Assembly: GCA_965261475.1 (NCBI GenBank)
Contig: OZ253454.1
Location: 248,001 to 312,000, forward strand
DNA from: G965261475 sp965261475 [NCBI: bacterium]
Lineage (GTDB): Bacteria > SAR324 > XYD2-FULL-50-16
Length of the DNA: 64,000 nucleotides
Direction: 5' to 3'
Shown: piece by piece, positions 1 to 10,959 of the stretch
How positions within the stretch are numbered: the stretch's first letter is position 1
How the letters are laid out: the number at the start of each line of letters is the position of its first letter
Notes under the pieces: model-generated
The model's input: the letters and a program-made list of their open reading frames with translations, nothing else
Databases searched by the model: none
Told to the model about the DNA's origin: nothing
Program-made: the position numbers and the translations under genes

Positions 1-495
1 ATAAGCGAGGTATTTACAAACAAAAATATCAAAGTTCCCAAAGGTAGCGAACGAGCGAACGGACAAGAAAATTTTGTTGCCGAAAAATCTTGGTATGTTT
101 ACAACGCAAATTACGGCACAAGCGAGGAAAAAGAATTTGTCAAAATGTTTGCTAGATATTTTAAAGAATTACAGAAAACCCATAAGAATATTTATCTTAT
201 TCGTAGCGAAAGAGCATTTAAAATTATAGATAAACTAGGCAGAGCTTTTGAACCAGACTTTGTGCTTTTTTGCACACAGAAAGATGGTAAAAATCTAACT
301 TATCAGGTATTTATTGAGCCAAAAGGCAAACATTTGAAAATTCACGATAAGTGGAAAGAAGACTTTTTAAAAGAAATAAGAGATAAAAAAACCATCAAAA
401 TCAGTTCTGAAAAATATCTAATAACGGGCGTTCCTTTTTACAATTATGAGGATGACGATAAATTTCAAAAAGTATTGAAATCAGTTCTTGACTAA
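1..495 (+). CDS. Type III-like restriction endonuclease, C-terminal part (5' end outside window)
   Basis: The frame is open from the first base, so this is the tail of a longer gene. The visible part has the layout of the C-terminal nuclease of type III Res-like helicase-nucleases: an RAF/ERAF-type stretch, then FEPDFVLF, then a beta strand ending in FIEPKG. That gives the PD...(D/E)xK pattern of the nuclease core. The helicase part is not visible. The first internal ATG, at 145, is within the domain and is unlikely to be the true start. No methyltransferase partner is in view; it may lie upstream. Family assignment is by motif only, and the window does not show whether the gene is intact. 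Confidence 0.65.
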   Translation: MSEVFTNKNIKVPKGSERANGQENFVAEKSWYVYNANYGTSEEKEFVKMFARYFKELQKTHKNIYLIRSERAFKIIDKLGRAFEPDFVLFCTQKDGKNLTYQVFIEPKGKHLKIHDKWKEDFLKEIRDKKTIKISSEKYLITGVPFYNYEDDDKFQKVLKSVLD

Positions 496-991
496 ATTGC
501 ACTATAAGTAATTTAATGCAATAAAAATCATACTGACCGCAATTATATAGCAAGGTTTAAAGTGAAATTCAAAGTCATTATTTATAGAGAATATTGAGGG
601 CAACAGAGGTAAATTAGGGAAAGGTGAAGTATGGATATGTAGCCTAAAGAGTGATAATTATGGGAAAAAGAAAGTATAATTTACTCTGATGCTATTGAAG
701 AAGTAATGATTGATAATGGTGGCTTTGCTAACTTAAAATATAGAAAAATATAGAACCCAAGAATATTTACATATACTAGAGAAAAAATAACCAAATATTC
801 CCCGCATACATCATAAAAATGAGCTATACAGGGCTTGAGCAGTAAAATTAGCTTAACCATAAATTTTTAATTTAACTAGTCAATATCAAGGTTTTTGAAA
901 GAAAATACTACAGCATACTAACTAAAAACACTATAGTATGTAAGAAGTAGAATTTTTTTTGAATGATTATTCGTTTGATTAGTTATAAGCA
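496..991. other. Gene-free stretch of about 500 bases
   Basis: No open frame of useful length. Around 630-760 short coding-like stretches are broken by stops, which suggests a decayed gene, but I cannot name a family. The DNA just before recB is very AT-rich. I see no convincing promoter or terminator. Confidence 0.4.
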
Positions 992-3900
992 ATGGGCAGC
1001 GCAGACTCTAGTAATATTTTTTCTTTTGAATTTACAGACGGCATCCACTTAATAGAAGCAAATGCGGGCACAGGTAAAACTTTTTCTATAGAAGTTATTT
1101 ATCTTAAAGCTTTAGTGGAGTTAAAATTGGAAGTGCATCAAATTTTACTGGTAACCTACACCAAGGCAGTTACAGCTCAAATGAAACAGAGAATTTTGGA
1201 GGCTGTGCAAACTGCGTATGATTATTTAGATAGTAATTGTACTACTAGCACTCCCTTTAAATTTCTACTAGATTCGTTGCTAGCAAAGCAAGATGAGGCA
1301 AAAAATTTACTATATAGAGCTCTTGTAAATTTTAACGAAAATGTCATTTTTTCAATTCACGGGTTTGCTATGCAAATGAATAGCGAATTTTTTATTGAAA
1401 GCTCTCTGGGTCAATCTAGCACTTTAGATAATGAGCTCACAACTAAAGCACAAAAAGATATTATACATTCTTTTTGGATCAAAAATATTTTGCAAGATAC
1501 CCCAGAAGCAGAGTTTTTTTACAATTTTTTCCAAAAAGCAGAAAAAACCGCGTATCAAAGATTTTTTAGTGCGCTTGTTACTAAAAGAGAGTTTATCAAT
1601 GCTTGTTTTAGCACTGCCAAAGCAACAAAACCTTCTTTGCTAGCGAGTTATCAGCAATTAGTAAAAAATTTTTTATTAGATGATTTATTGACTCTGGCTA
1701 CCACAATTAAGGCTAAAGGAATCAAAACAAAACAAATATCTGCCCTAAAAAGAAACTTTGTGGCAGCACACCAAAGCCTAGTAAATAAAGAGATAATTTA
1801 TAACAACAAATGTTTTAAGTATTTTATTGGGTGGATCACAGAACTTGAGGAATGTGGGGCAGAGCTTTTTTTAAAAGAAAATACTGCCTTGCAATCTTTA
1901 AGATTGTGTATGAACGCAGAAAAACAATTGATAGAATATTACCGTCAAGAATTCTTGTTTTTTGCTGATGATGAACTTCAAATCTATAGAGAGCAAAAAC
2001 AAGTTTATAGTTATGATGATATTATTTATTACTTTTATAAATTATCTAACATTATCCAATCAACAAAATTTCCACTAGTAATTATTGATGAATTCCAAGA
2101 TACAGATTGGATCCAAAGTAGAACATTTTTACAACTATTTCAAAAACAGAAGACCAAGATGATTTTAGTAGGAGACCCCAAACAAACTATTTTTGGTTTT
2201 CGTGGTGGAGACGTCTTTGCTTATCTAACAATGAAAAAGGAATTTATTAAGAAAAACCTTTATAAACTAGATAAAAATTGGCGCTCTCAAAGAGAAATAG
2301 TAGAAAATGTAAATTTATTGTTTAGACAAGATAACAGTTTACTAATTCCTGACATAGAGTATTTTCCATCGCAGAGCGTTCTGGACTCTAAAGAAGGAGT
2401 TTACAAGGACGCAAAACAACAAAATGTTTGGAATATTTGGGATTTTTCTGACTCGCAAAAAAAACCTGTAATCGAAGATGCTGTTTTAACTCACCTTGCT
2501 TCAAAGGTAGCAAGTTTAGTAACCGACGGCAAGAGCGGTAGTTTGCAAATAGGAAGTAAACCCCTAGAGCCTCAAGATATTTGCATCTTGGTTCCCAATA
2601 ATAAGGATGTTTTGCAAGTAAAAAACTATTTGGCTCGTGCGGGGCTTTCTGCTACAGCAAAAGTAAGATTTTCTATAGGACAAACACCAGAATTCCAAAA
2701 TTGGTGGCATTTATTACAAGCGGTTTTGGAGCATAAAAATAAGCAACTTATCTCTAGTGTATTAATTTCTAATTTTTTTACTTATGATTTAACACAAATA
2801 CAAAAGCTAGACGATGCCAAGTGGAAAGCGATTTTTCAAGATTTTGCGTCATTTTATGCTCTATGGCAAACTCAGGGTTTTGTCGCTATGGCAGAAAAAA
2901 TTACTACTAAAATGAGAATTATTGAGCATCTTCTTCCTCAGGGTCATAGGGTGGTAACTAATTTTTATCAAAGTCTTAATTGGTTTTTAACAAGAGATTT
3001 AGCAAGGGGCTATAAGACAAAAAACAAGCCCGAAAACGAGTTTAGAATCTTTAGTGAGTATATTGCATACTTGAGTGAAGATGATGAGCTACAATTAGCA
3101 TCGGATAAAAATACTGTCCAAATTATGACTATTCACAAAAGCAAAGGCTTAGAGTTCCCTATTGTATTTTGTCCTTACCTCTGGACAAAAAAAAGATGTG
3201 TTGCCAAATCAGATTTTTTTCATCTAAAAAAAAATTTTATTAAAGAAAATCAGCAAACAAATCAAAAAATGCTATTTTATGACATCAGTGTAGACAATAT
3301 CTACAAAGATCAAATAGCACAAGAGCAAGAAGCAGAAGCTAGGAGGTTGCTTTATGTAACCCTAACTAGAGCAAAGCATCAAATTCATCTCTACACTAGC
3401 TCTAGTTATAAAATCTCTCAGCACAAAGAATATTGTGCTTTTCAGACTCTTTTTTCTCAATTAAAACAAGGCAAGTATAAAAGCGAGTTAGCAAAAATTT
3501 CTCAAGAACAAACATTTGTGGCACCGCCCTTTCAAAAACTATCTTATCTGAGTCAAGCTCAGACAATGTTGGAAGTACAAGAAAGAAAAAGAATTTATTT
3601 TCCACAAAAAAAAAATTATAGTTTTTCTAGTCTCAAAAACATTAGTCAATATAAGTTTCTTGATCAAGATTTACTAGCTCAAAGAGTAGCTAAACCAATA
3701 GTTGTTGGAGCTCAACCTTTGAGGTTTGCTAGTCTAGAAGCTACTTTGAGAGCTTTACCCTCTAGTATTGCTGTTGGTAATCTTTTTCATCAAATACTAG
3801 AATTTTGGGTAGCGGAGGATAAAGATTTAGCTGAACTAGAAGTATTTATCTCAAAAAATATTATTAAAACTTCGTTGGATACTAGTTGGATTTCTGTTTT

Positions 3901-4447
3901 GATTAAAACCTGCCAGAGCATAGTACAGCATCCATTGCCCTTAGTAAATGACAGTGTTTGTCTCTCACAAATAGCTCATCAGAATATAGTAAAAGAAATG
4001 GAGTTTTGTCTTTTGTTGAGTAAAAAAGAGCTAGTAGCAAAAATAACTGCTCTTTATAAAGACAATCCAAACAATCAAATTTTAAAAAGCAACTACTACT
4101 TTCTAACGCAAACAAAATTATCCGAATCTTATTTAGAAGATATCTGTGTAGGTTTTATTGATTTAGTTTTTTTTCATCAAAACAAATACTACATTTTGGA
4201 TTGGAAAAGCAACAATCTAGGCAAAGAAGAAAATTATCACCAAGAAAATTTATTGCAAACTATGCAAACTTATGATTATTTTTTGCAATACCTAATTTAT
4301 TACTTAGCTTTAGAAAAATTTTTACAAGTCAAACAGAGTAAGTTTAATATTGGAGGTGTTTTTTATATTTTTATACGAGGGTTAGCAGCAAATGATAGCT
4401 CTCGCGGAGTTTTCTTTGATTCTATGGATTACATGCACTTAAAATGA
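992..4447 (+). CDS. recB: RecB-like exonuclease V beta subunit (helicase-nuclease)
   Basis: 1151 residues, close to the usual RecB length. The Walker A motif ANAGTGKTF lies near residue 25. The Walker B/motif II VIIDEFQDTD is near residue 363, followed by VGDPKQTIFGFRGG and the late helicase motifs TIHKSKGLEFP and LLYVTLTRAKH. The C-terminal nuclease domain shows GFIDLVFF near residue 1053 and LDWKSNNLG near 1068, the D...DxK signature of RecB. In the RecBCD complex this subunit is the 3'-5' motor and the only nuclease; it repairs double-strand breaks and destroys foreign linear DNA. recC and recD are not adjacent, so either they lie elsewhere or the protein acts in another arrangement. AddA is the main alternative, but the DWKSN motif favours RecB. 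ATG start at 992. Confidence 0.88.
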   Translation: MGSADSSNIFSFEFTDGIHLIEANAGTGKTFSIEVIYLKALVELKLEVHQILLVTYTKAVTAQMKQRILEAVQTAYDYLDSNCTTSTPFKFLLDSLLAKQDEAKNLLYRALVNFNENVIFSIHGFAMQMNSEFFIESSLGQSSTLDNELTTKAQKDIIHSFWIKNILQDTPEAEFFYNFFQKAEKTAYQRFFSALVTKREFINACFSTAKATKPSLLASYQQLVKNFLLDDLLTLATTIKAKGIKTKQISALKRNFVAAHQSLVNKEIIYNNKCFKYFIGWITELEECGAELFLKENTALQSLRLCMNAEKQLIEYYRQEFLFFADDELQIYREQKQVYSYDDIIYYFYKLSNIIQSTKFPLVIIDEFQDTDWIQSRTFLQLFQKQKTKMILVGDPKQTIFGFRGGDVFAYLTMKKEFIKKNLYKLDKNWRSQREIVENVNLLFRQDNSLLIPDIEYFPSQSVLDSKEGVYKDAKQQNVWNIWDFSDSQKKPVIEDAVLTHLASKVASLVTDGKSGSLQIGSKPLEPQDICILVPNNKDVLQVKNYLARAGLSATAKVRFSIGQTPEFQNWWHLLQAVLEHKNKQLISSVLISNFFTYDLTQIQKLDDAKWKAIFQDFASFYALWQTQGFVAMAEKITTKMRIIEHLLPQGHRVVTNFYQSLNWFLTRDLARGYKTKNKPENEFRIFSEYIAYLSEDDELQLASDKNTVQIMTIHKSKGLEFPIVFCPYLWTKKRCVAKSDFFHLKKNFIKENQQTNQKMLFYDISVDNIYKDQIAQEQEAEARRLLYVTLTRAKHQIHLYTSSSYKISQHKEYCAFQTLFSQLKQGKYKSELAKISQEQTFVAPPFQKLSYLSQAQTMLEVQERKRIYFPQKKNYSFSSLKNISQYKFLDQDLLAQRVAKPIVVGAQPLRFASLEATLRALPSSIAVGNLFHQILEFWVAEDKDLAELEVFISKNIIKTSLDTSWISVLIKTCQSIVQHPLPLVNDSVCLSQIAHQNIVKEMEFCLLLSKKELVAKITALYKDNPNNQILKSNYYFLTQTKLSESYLEDICVGFIDLVFFHQNKYYILDWKSNNLGKEENYHQENLLQTMQTYDYFLQYLIYYLALEKFLQVKQSKFNIGGVFYIFIRGLAANDSSRGVFFDSMDYMHLK

Positions 4448-4587
4448 GTTGTGTACTCAAAATAGTTATTAGCTTCAAACTATCTACACTTTAAAAAGAT
4501 AGACAGCTTGGCAAGACTCGTTTTAGCTTTGAGCAACTTTGATTGAAGTTTTTTATGATATTTGATATTTATTAAATAAAAGTTATT

Positions 4588-4659
4588 GCCCGTGTAGCTC
4601 AGTGGTAGAGCGTTTCCTTGGTAAGGAAGAGGTCGGCAGTTCAATTCTGCTCTCGGGCT
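4588..4659 (+). tRNA. tRNA-Thr (anticodon GGT)
   Basis: A 72-base cloverleaf can be folded by hand. The acceptor stem is 5'-GCCCGTG against CTCGGGC, with one T-T mismatch. The D-arm is GCTC/GAGC, the anticodon arm is TTTCC-TTGGTAA-GGAAG with anticodon GGT, the variable loop is short, and the T-arm holds TTCAATT. The discriminator base is T and CCA is not encoded. It reads threonine ACC/ACT codons. Confidence 0.9.
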
Positions 4660-4838
4660 AGTTTGTCTTTTTGACTATGAGTAGTAGCTACTATCAAAAG
4701 TAATAAAATATCGCACTAATGAGAATATGCTCAGAATTTGTGTTTTATTATACTTTTTTTGCCCTAACAGGAGGAGAAAAATAGTTGTTTTTATTCTTGT
4801 TTCTTTGTAGCATAATGAAGGTATTTAAATAACAAATT

Positions 4839-5210
4839 ATGTTTGGTTTAGGTTTTACAGAAATTTTATTTATTTCTATGATAGGTTTGTTGGTTATAGG
4901 TCCAGAAAAATTACCTACCTTTATCAAAAAGTTCGCTGAAGTAATTACAAAGTTTCGTCGTATGTGGAATCAAGTTCAGTACGAGGTAGGACAGGAAGTA
5001 GCAACTTTAGTGGATAAAAAGGAAACAACCAGTATGAAGAATAAAATGAAAGATTTACAAAATATTGCTAATTCTAGTCAGTTTTCTTTAGAAAATATTT
5101 TAGGCAAAGAAACAAAAAATGGGTTGGTACAAACTATAGATAGTGTCAAGCAACATGTCTGCAAAAAAGAGAAAGCTATTAAAAAATTAACTAATCCAAA
5201 AAATAAATAA
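4839..5210 (+). CDS. tatB: TatB-like Sec-independent translocase subunit
   Basis: 123 residues. The N-terminus MFGLGFTEILFISMIGLLVIGPEKLP is the TatA/B hallmark: one short membrane helix, then a G-P hinge, then an amphipathic helix (FIKKFAEVITKFRRMW) and a charged lysine-rich tail. The length, GF-E pattern and long cytoplasmic tail suit TatB, the part that receives twin-arginine precursors with TatC, better than pore-forming TatA, although a lone TatA-family protein in a minimal Tat system is possible. tatC is not adjacent. The tRNA lies upstream, and a gap of about 200 bases separates this gene from the RodZ-like gene, so it may be transcribed alone. Confidence 0.75.
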   Translation: MFGLGFTEILFISMIGLLVIGPEKLPTFIKKFAEVITKFRRMWNQVQYEVGQEVATLVDKKETTSMKNKMKDLQNIANSSQFSLENILGKETKNGLVQTIDSVKQHVCKKEKAIKKLTNPKNK

Positions 5211-5417
5211 ATATTTGTATTACCACTACTTGCCTTTCTAGCTTGCTAATGAGAGATAACAAAACTGGTTAAGTACAAAAATACTAACTGTTTTTAACTA
5301 CAAATCCTATGTAGGCTATCTGATTTTCTACTAAGGAGCGTGAGAGGTTTAGTAAAATTAGGTTGCCCTAGGTAAAAATTATGATAAGTTTATGAGTAAA
5401 AACAAGCAATATGAATT

Positions 5418-6152
5418 ATGGATATATTTGGTGATTTAAGCAGAGAGCAATTAAAAGCTACTAAAGAGATTGGTTATTCTCTAAAAGAAAAAAGGGAAAA
5501 TCTAGGATATACATTAGATCATATATCTAGTATTATTCGTATCTCCGTTTACACCATCCAACAATTAGAAGAAGGAAACTACTCTTTTTTTAAGAATATG
5601 GTTTTTTTAAAGGGCTCTTTGAGGAATTATTGTAATTTTATGAAAGTGGATCCTACGCCGTTTTTAGAAAAAATAGATAAATTATTTATTGTTCCTTCTA
5701 TTGCTACGGTAAAATTGAAGGGAAAAAATGTAGCTTCTCTAATCAATCCTTTTTTTGTGAATCTAGTTGTTTCTTTTTTTGTTGTCAGCTTAATTGCTGT
5801 GAGTATTTATTTTTTATTTTTTAATAATTTTGGTAAACAAGATGCTCTTGTTATACAAGATAGATCATTAAAGCCAGCAACACAAAAAGCTGTACCTGCT
5901 GTAGAAACAAAGTTAACTTTGTCTATCTCAGCTCACAAAGATGGCTGGGCTAGAATAACTACTAGTAAAAATAAAGTTTTTGAAATATATCTTAAAGAAC
6001 AAGTAAGTTATAATTGGGTAGTAAAAGAAAATTTTACACTGGTGCTAGCAACAAGAGATTTAGCCTCTGTTTTTTTAAATGAAGCTCCTGCTATAGTGTT
6101 GCTAACGGACGAGCAAGATACTATAGCTACCTTTACTATTAAATCTTTTTAA
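5418..6152 (+). CDS. RodZ-like helix-turn-helix membrane protein
   Basis: 244 residues with the domain order of RodZ: an N-terminal helix-turn-helix of the HTH_25 type (residues about 12-80, with LKEKRENLGYTLDHISSIIRIS), one membrane helix (about 112-136, VNLVVSFFVVSLIAVSIYFL), a short linker, and a C-terminal beta domain of the DUF4115 type (about 165-244, with WARITTSKNKVFEIYLKEQ). RodZ links MreB filaments to the cell-wall elongation machinery at the inner membrane. No mreB, ispG or pilus gene is adjacent, so the cell-shape role is inferred from architecture alone. One base separates its stop from the DUF721 gene, so the two are probably co-transcribed. Confidence 0.75.
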   Translation: MDIFGDLSREQLKATKEIGYSLKEKRENLGYTLDHISSIIRISVYTIQQLEEGNYSFFKNMVFLKGSLRNYCNFMKVDPTPFLEKIDKLFIVPSIATVKLKGKNVASLINPFFVNLVVSFFVVSLIAVSIYFLFFNNFGKQDALVIQDRSLKPATQKAVPAVETKLTLSISAHKDGWARITTSKNKVFEIYLKEQVSYNWVVKENFTLVLATRDLASVFLNEAPAIVLLTDEQDTIATFTIKSF

Positions 6153-6153
6153 A

Positions 6154-6489
6154 ATGCGACAAACTTCTGCAAAATGGCATAGTTTGGCTAGTGCTATTGA
6201 TAGTTTTCTCTCAAACAATAATATTCTTGCTTACTATTTTGAGTTAGTTTGCGATAATTGGAATGTTATTTTGGAGTATCCTATATGCGAGAAGATTGTT
6301 CCTTATTGTTGGAGGAGTAATACTTTGGTACTAGCAGTAGAAGACGAATCTTACACTATGTACGTAAAAATGCGTGAAGCTACTATAGCTAGTCAAGTTC
6401 GCGCAGTTATAGGCAACGATTATTGTCGCAATGTAGCTGTAAAAAAGGTAGATTTTGCTAATTTTGAAGGAATGCAAAAAAAGAATTAA
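6154..6489 (+). CDS. DUF721 (DciA-like) small protein
   Basis: 111 residues. The pattern of a W-N motif, then P-x-C-x-K-I-VP, a strand SNTLVLAVEDESYTMYVKMR, a helix, and a closing VKKVDF matches the DUF721 fold found in DciA, the helicase-loading factor of many bacteria that lack DnaC. Family members bind DNA and the replicative helicase DnaB; that role is assumed, not shown here. The ATG comes one base after the RodZ-like stop. The identification is by pattern and is moderate. Confidence 0.55.
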   Translation: MRQTSAKWHSLASAIDSFLSNNNILAYYFELVCDNWNVILEYPICEKIVPYCWRSNTLVLAVEDESYTMYVKMREATIASQVRAVIGNDYCRNVAVKKVDFANFEGMQKKN

Positions 6490-6513
6490 AAGGATAGCTA
6501 GAGTAAACAGTAG

Positions 6514-7551
<1,038 letters not shown>

Positions 7552-7555
7552 TTCT

Positions 7556-9223
7556 ATGAATAGAAATTATTCTAAAGAAATTACCGATGGTATAGAAAAA
7601 GCTCCCGCTAGAAGTATGCTACGCGCGGTAGGTTATAAAGATGAAGACTTTAATAAGCCTATTGTAGGAGTATCTTCTGCTTGGAGTATGGTTACTCCTT
7701 GTAACATGCATCTAGATAAGCTAGCAGATGAAGTAGAAAAAGGAATATCTTTTTCTAAGTGTAAGTCGGTGCAGTTTCATACCATTACAGTGTCTGATGG
7801 TATTTCTATGGGAACTAGTGGTATGAGGTACTCCCTAGTTTCTAGGGAAGTTATTGCCGATTCTATAGAAACCGTAGCAGGAGCACAAGGTTTTGATGGA
7901 CTAATTACTATTGGTGGTTGTGATAAAAATATGCCCGGATGTGTTATGGCTATGGCAAGGTTGAATAGACCGTCTATCTTTGTTTACGGAGGTAGCATTA
8001 AACCTGGCGCTGGAAAAACAGATATTGTGAGTGTTTTTGAAGCAGTTGGTAAATATTCGCAACAGAGCATTAACGAGCACGAATTAAAAGAGATTGAAAA
8101 AATAGCAATACCTGGAGCTGGGTCTTGCGGAGGAATGTATACTGCAAATTCTATGGCTATTGCTATTGAAGTACTTGGTCTGAGCCTACCGGGTAGTTCT
8201 GCTCAAGAGGCAGAATCAGTACAAAAAATTAGTGATTGTCAACGAGCAGGTCAAGCTATAGAACAATTATTAGAAAAAAATATTAGACCTTCGGATATTC
8301 TAACTAAACAAGCCTTTGAAAATGCCATTGTTGTTAGCATTGCTTGTGGTGGCTCTACTAATGTTGTGTTGCATTTATTAGCAATCGCTCACTCTATAGG
8401 TGTAGAGTTGGATTTAAATGATTTTACAAGAATTGGTAAAAATATTCCTGTACTAGTTGATGTCAAGCCTAGCGGTAAGTATTTAATGTCTGATCTCATA
8501 GCAATTGGTGGGGTTGTTCCTTTGATGAAAATTTTACTTGATGCGGGTCTCTTGCATCGTGATTGCCTAAGCGTCACAGGTAAAAGTCTTGCAGAAAATT
8601 TAGCAGATGCTCCTGATTATCTTGAAGGACAAGATATAGTTTACCCCTTAAGCAATCCGATAAAAAAAGATAGCCATTTACAAATTCTCTACGGCAATCT
8701 AGCAGTAGAAGGAGCTGTAGCAAAAATTAGCGGAAAAGAAGGTAAATTTTTTCGTGGTAGGGCTAGGGTTTTTGATACAGAAGAAGCTTCTCTAAAAGCT
8801 ATTTTAAGCGATTTAATTCAAAAAGGAGATGTGATTGTTATACGTTATGAAGGACCCAAAGGAGGACCAGGAATGAGAGAAATGCTTTCACCTACTGCTG
8901 CTATTATGGGCAAAGGTTTAGGACAAGATGTTGCTTTGATTACAGATGGCAGGTTTTCTGGAGGAAGTCACGGCTTTGTGGTAGGACATATTAGCCCCGA
9001 AGCTTATCTAGGAGGTAATATTGCCCTAGTAGTAGAAGGAGATATGATCACCATTGACGCTCAAAATAACACTATAAATTTAGAAGTTGCCAATGAAGAG
9101 TTAAATCAGAGAAAAGAAAATTGGAGTCCTTTAGACAAAGTTCCAAAAAAAGGGGTGTTAGCAAAGTATTCTAGAAGTGTGACCTCTGCTTCATTGGGTG
9201 CTATTACAGATTTTGGTTTGTAA
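7556..9223 (+). CDS. ilvD: Dihydroxy-acid dehydratase
   Basis: 555 residues, typical of IlvD. Cluster-binding cysteines are visible in [10 protein letters not shown] and [14 protein letters not shown]; the substrate region has [14 protein letters not shown], and the C-terminal half has [15 protein letters not shown] and [16 protein letters not shown]. It dehydrates dihydroxy acids to the 2-keto acids of valine and isoleucine (and pantothenate) synthesis, using an iron-sulfur cluster. No other ilv or leu gene is in the window, so the pathway must be split over the genome. It follows gapA by four bases. Confidence 0.95.
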   Translation: MNRNYSKEITDGIEKAPARSMLRAVGYKDEDFNKPIVGVSSAWSMVTPCNMHLDKLADEVEKGISFSKCKSVQFHTITVSDGISMGTSGMRYSLVSREVIADSIETVAGAQGFDGLITIGGCDKNMPGCVMAMARLNRPSIFVYGGSIKPGAGKTDIVSVFEAVGKYSQQSINEHELKEIEKIAIPGAGSCGGMYTANSMAIAIEVLGLSLPGSSAQEAESVQKISDCQRAGQAIEQLLEKNIRPSDILTKQAFENAIVVSIACGGSTNVVLHLLAIAHSIGVELDLNDFTRIGKNIPVLVDVKPSGKYLMSDLIAIGGVVPLMKILLDAGLLHRDCLSVTGKSLAENLADAPDYLEGQDIVYPLSNPIKKDSHLQILYGNLAVEGAVAKISGKEGKFFRGRARVFDTEEASLKAILSDLIQKGDVIVIRYEGPKGGPGMREMLSPTAAIMGKGLGQDVALITDGRFSGGSHGFVVGHISPEAYLGGNIALVVEGDMITIDAQNNTINLEVANEELNQRKENWSPLDKVPKKGVLAKYSRSVTSASLGAITDFGL

Positions 9224-9285
9224 TAACTTGTTGGTCTATTATTAACTAATATAAAAAGAGCTAAAACTGGAGTGTTAGAGTCAAA

Positions 9286-9822
9286 ATGACGAAAAAGATC
9301 AAGAAAATTTTAAAAATTTATTTACTTGGTATCGCTTTTTTATTTTCTGCTTGTAGCTCTAATATTGATTATCGAATAGGGTTATTTTTACATCAAATTA
9401 CCGGACAAATTTTTCTGGAAGCTCAAAGCTCACCTCAAGATTGTTTTGTACTCGTTATTGCATCTCAAAACATTGGTATAGCTCTAGAGCAAGAATATCT
9501 TTATCGAGAACAAGCCTATATTGTACGCCCTACGCAGCTAGGTAAGTATCAATTTACTACTACTAATAAAGGGCAGAAATTTCAGTTTTCTTTTTTTTGC
9601 CCTAGGTTTCAAATGCAAACTATCCAATTTTTACAAACTATAGGCTTGAGCAGGATCACATATAATCCTACATTAGCAAAAGATAAAGAATGGAAACATT
9701 CTTATAGTTTTATTGTACGCCCTTTATTAGATAATATTCTAGTAGAGCAACAGTATTTATTGCGTAAATCAGACCAATTATTTTTGTCTAGTTGGTTAGA
9801 AAAAATTGAAAGCAGTTTCTAG
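9286..9822 (+). CDS. Putative outer- or inner-membrane lipoprotein, function unknown
   Basis: 178 residues. A lysine-rich N-terminus, a hydrophobic stretch and the lipobox LFSAC at about residues 19-23 predict a signal peptidase II lipoprotein with cysteine 23 as the lipidated residue. The mature part has alternating strand-like segments (GQIFLEAQ, CFVLVIAS, QFSFFCPRFQ) with no motif I can name. LolB was considered because of size and beta content, but its signature motifs are not evident. It follows ilvD by about 60 bases and may share its transcript. It converges with ddl at a T-rich junction. Confidence 0.6.
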   Translation: MTKKIKKILKIYLLGIAFLFSACSSNIDYRIGLFLHQITGQIFLEAQSSPQDCFVLVIASQNIGIALEQEYLYREQAYIVRPTQLGKYQFTTTNKGQKFQFSFFCPRFQMQTIQFLQTIGLSRITYNPTLAKDKEWKHSYSFIVRPLLDNILVEQQYLLRKSDQLFLSSWLEKIESSF

Positions 9823-9829
9823 GCGAGTG

Positions 9830-9872
9830 TATTTTTTTTTTTGCACTAATTTTTTTGCACTAATTTTTTTGT
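9830..9872. repeat. T-rich tandem repeat at a convergent gene junction
   Basis: Runs of T with two copies of GCACTAATTTTTTT lie between two convergent stop codons, overlapping the ddl 3' end. It could aid termination, but I see no strong hairpin. Homopolymers of this length may also vary. Confidence 0.4.
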
Positions 9873-10877
9873 TAGAGCTAGCTCTATTAGTTTATCTATG
9901 AGACTTGAGTATTCTATTTTTGTAGCCTGCCATAATTTTGGATACATACTAATTTTTGTAAATCCTGGTATAGTGTTTATTTCGTTTAAATAGATTTGAT
10001 CTTTTGTAAGAAAAAAATCTATTCTCGCCATGCTAGAGCACTGTATTTTTTGGTAAACTTGGATTGCTATTTTTTGCATTTTTTGTAGAGTGGTTTTGGA
10101 TAACTTGGCAGGAGCTAGTAGCTTTACTCCTTGTTTGTCTAAATATTTTGCTCTGTAAGAATAAAAATCGTATTTACCAAGTATAATTTCACCAGCTAAA
10201 GAAGCAGCTGCTTGCTCGTTGCCAAGCAGGGCAATTTCTATCTCTCGTCCTACAATTTTTTCTTCAATTAACACTTTGCTATCTATTTTCTGTAATTTTT
10301 GCCAAGCGGTTGCTAATTCTTGTTGATTACTACAAATATAAACGCCAACAGATGATCCTTGTGAGGCTGCTTTGAGCACAATTTCTGTAGTTTTGAGGGC
10401 TTGTTTGATTATAGAGAATTGGGGGGTGGCTTGTGCTAAAAAAAATACTAGATACTTTGCAGTTAGTACCTTTTCTTTTTCTAAAATAATTTTCATTAGT
10501 GTTTTATCCATACAAATTGCGGATGCCCGAATATCTGAGCCTACATAAGCAATACCAAGTGTCTCAAAGAAGCCTTGAATGCAACCATCTTCTCCGTAAG
10601 TGCCGTGCAAGACAGGAAAAACTACTTCTATCTTTTTATTTTGAATAAATTCTTCTAAAAAAATTTTTTTTAGCTGAGGGTTTAGGGAAGCTTGAGAAAC
10701 TCCGTTTTCTAAAATAGGATTATCTCCATAAACCCAATTTCCATTTTTAGTAACACCTACAAAATAGGTTGTATATTTTTTCTTGCAGATATTTTGTAAG
10801 ATATTTTTTGCAGAAACTAAAGAAACTTCGTGTTCTAAACTTTTCCCGCCTCCTAAAATTAGTATATTTTTTTTCAT
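9846..10877 (-). CDS. ddl: D-alanine-D-alanine ligase
   Basis: 343 residues of ATP-grasp type. Visible motifs are LGGGKSLEHEVSLVSAKN at the N-terminus, FPVLHGTYGEDGCIQGFFE, a CMDKTLMK segment, the glycine-rich KAASQGSSVGVY loop, the EEKIVGREIEIALLGN strand and the metal-binding LNEINTIPGFTKISMYPKL. It joins two D-alanines for peptidoglycan precursors in the cytoplasm. The length suits the DdlA group. It lies downstream of thiB/thiP on the same strand with an 82-base gap, which looks like chance adjacency. Its stop codon sits within a tandem TTTTTTTGCACTAA-like repeat shared with the facing lipoprotein gene. Confidence 0.92.
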   Translation of the reverse strand: MKKNILILGGGKSLEHEVSLVSAKNILQNICKKKYTTYFVGVTKNGNWVYGDNPILENGVSQASLNPQLKKIFLEEFIQNKKIEVVFPVLHGTYGEDGCIQGFFETLGIAYVGSDIRASAICMDKTLMKIILEKEKVLTAKYLVFFLAQATPQFSIIKQALKTTEIVLKAASQGSSVGVYICSNQQELATAWQKLQKIDSKVLIEEKIVGREIEIALLGNEQAAASLAGEIILGKYDFYSYRAKYLDKQGVKLLAPAKLSKTTLQKMQKIAIQVYQKIQCSSMARIDFFLTKDQIYLNEINTIPGFTKISMYPKLWQATKIEYSSLIDKLIELALTKKLVQKN

Positions 10878-10959
10878 TTTATTCTTTTGATTTTTAGTAA
10901 ATTTACACTACTATCGCGACAACGAGGTTGCAGACTATAATTTTTATTTTTTGTTTTAA

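Noticed and set aside
992-4447. AddA instead of RecB
   Set aside because: The terminal DWKSN nuclease motif and overall length fit RecB better; an AddB neighbour is also absent.
9286-9822. LolB outer-membrane lipoprotein receptor
   Set aside because: Size and lipobox fit, but I do not see the LolB sequence pattern, so only a general lipoprotein call is kept.
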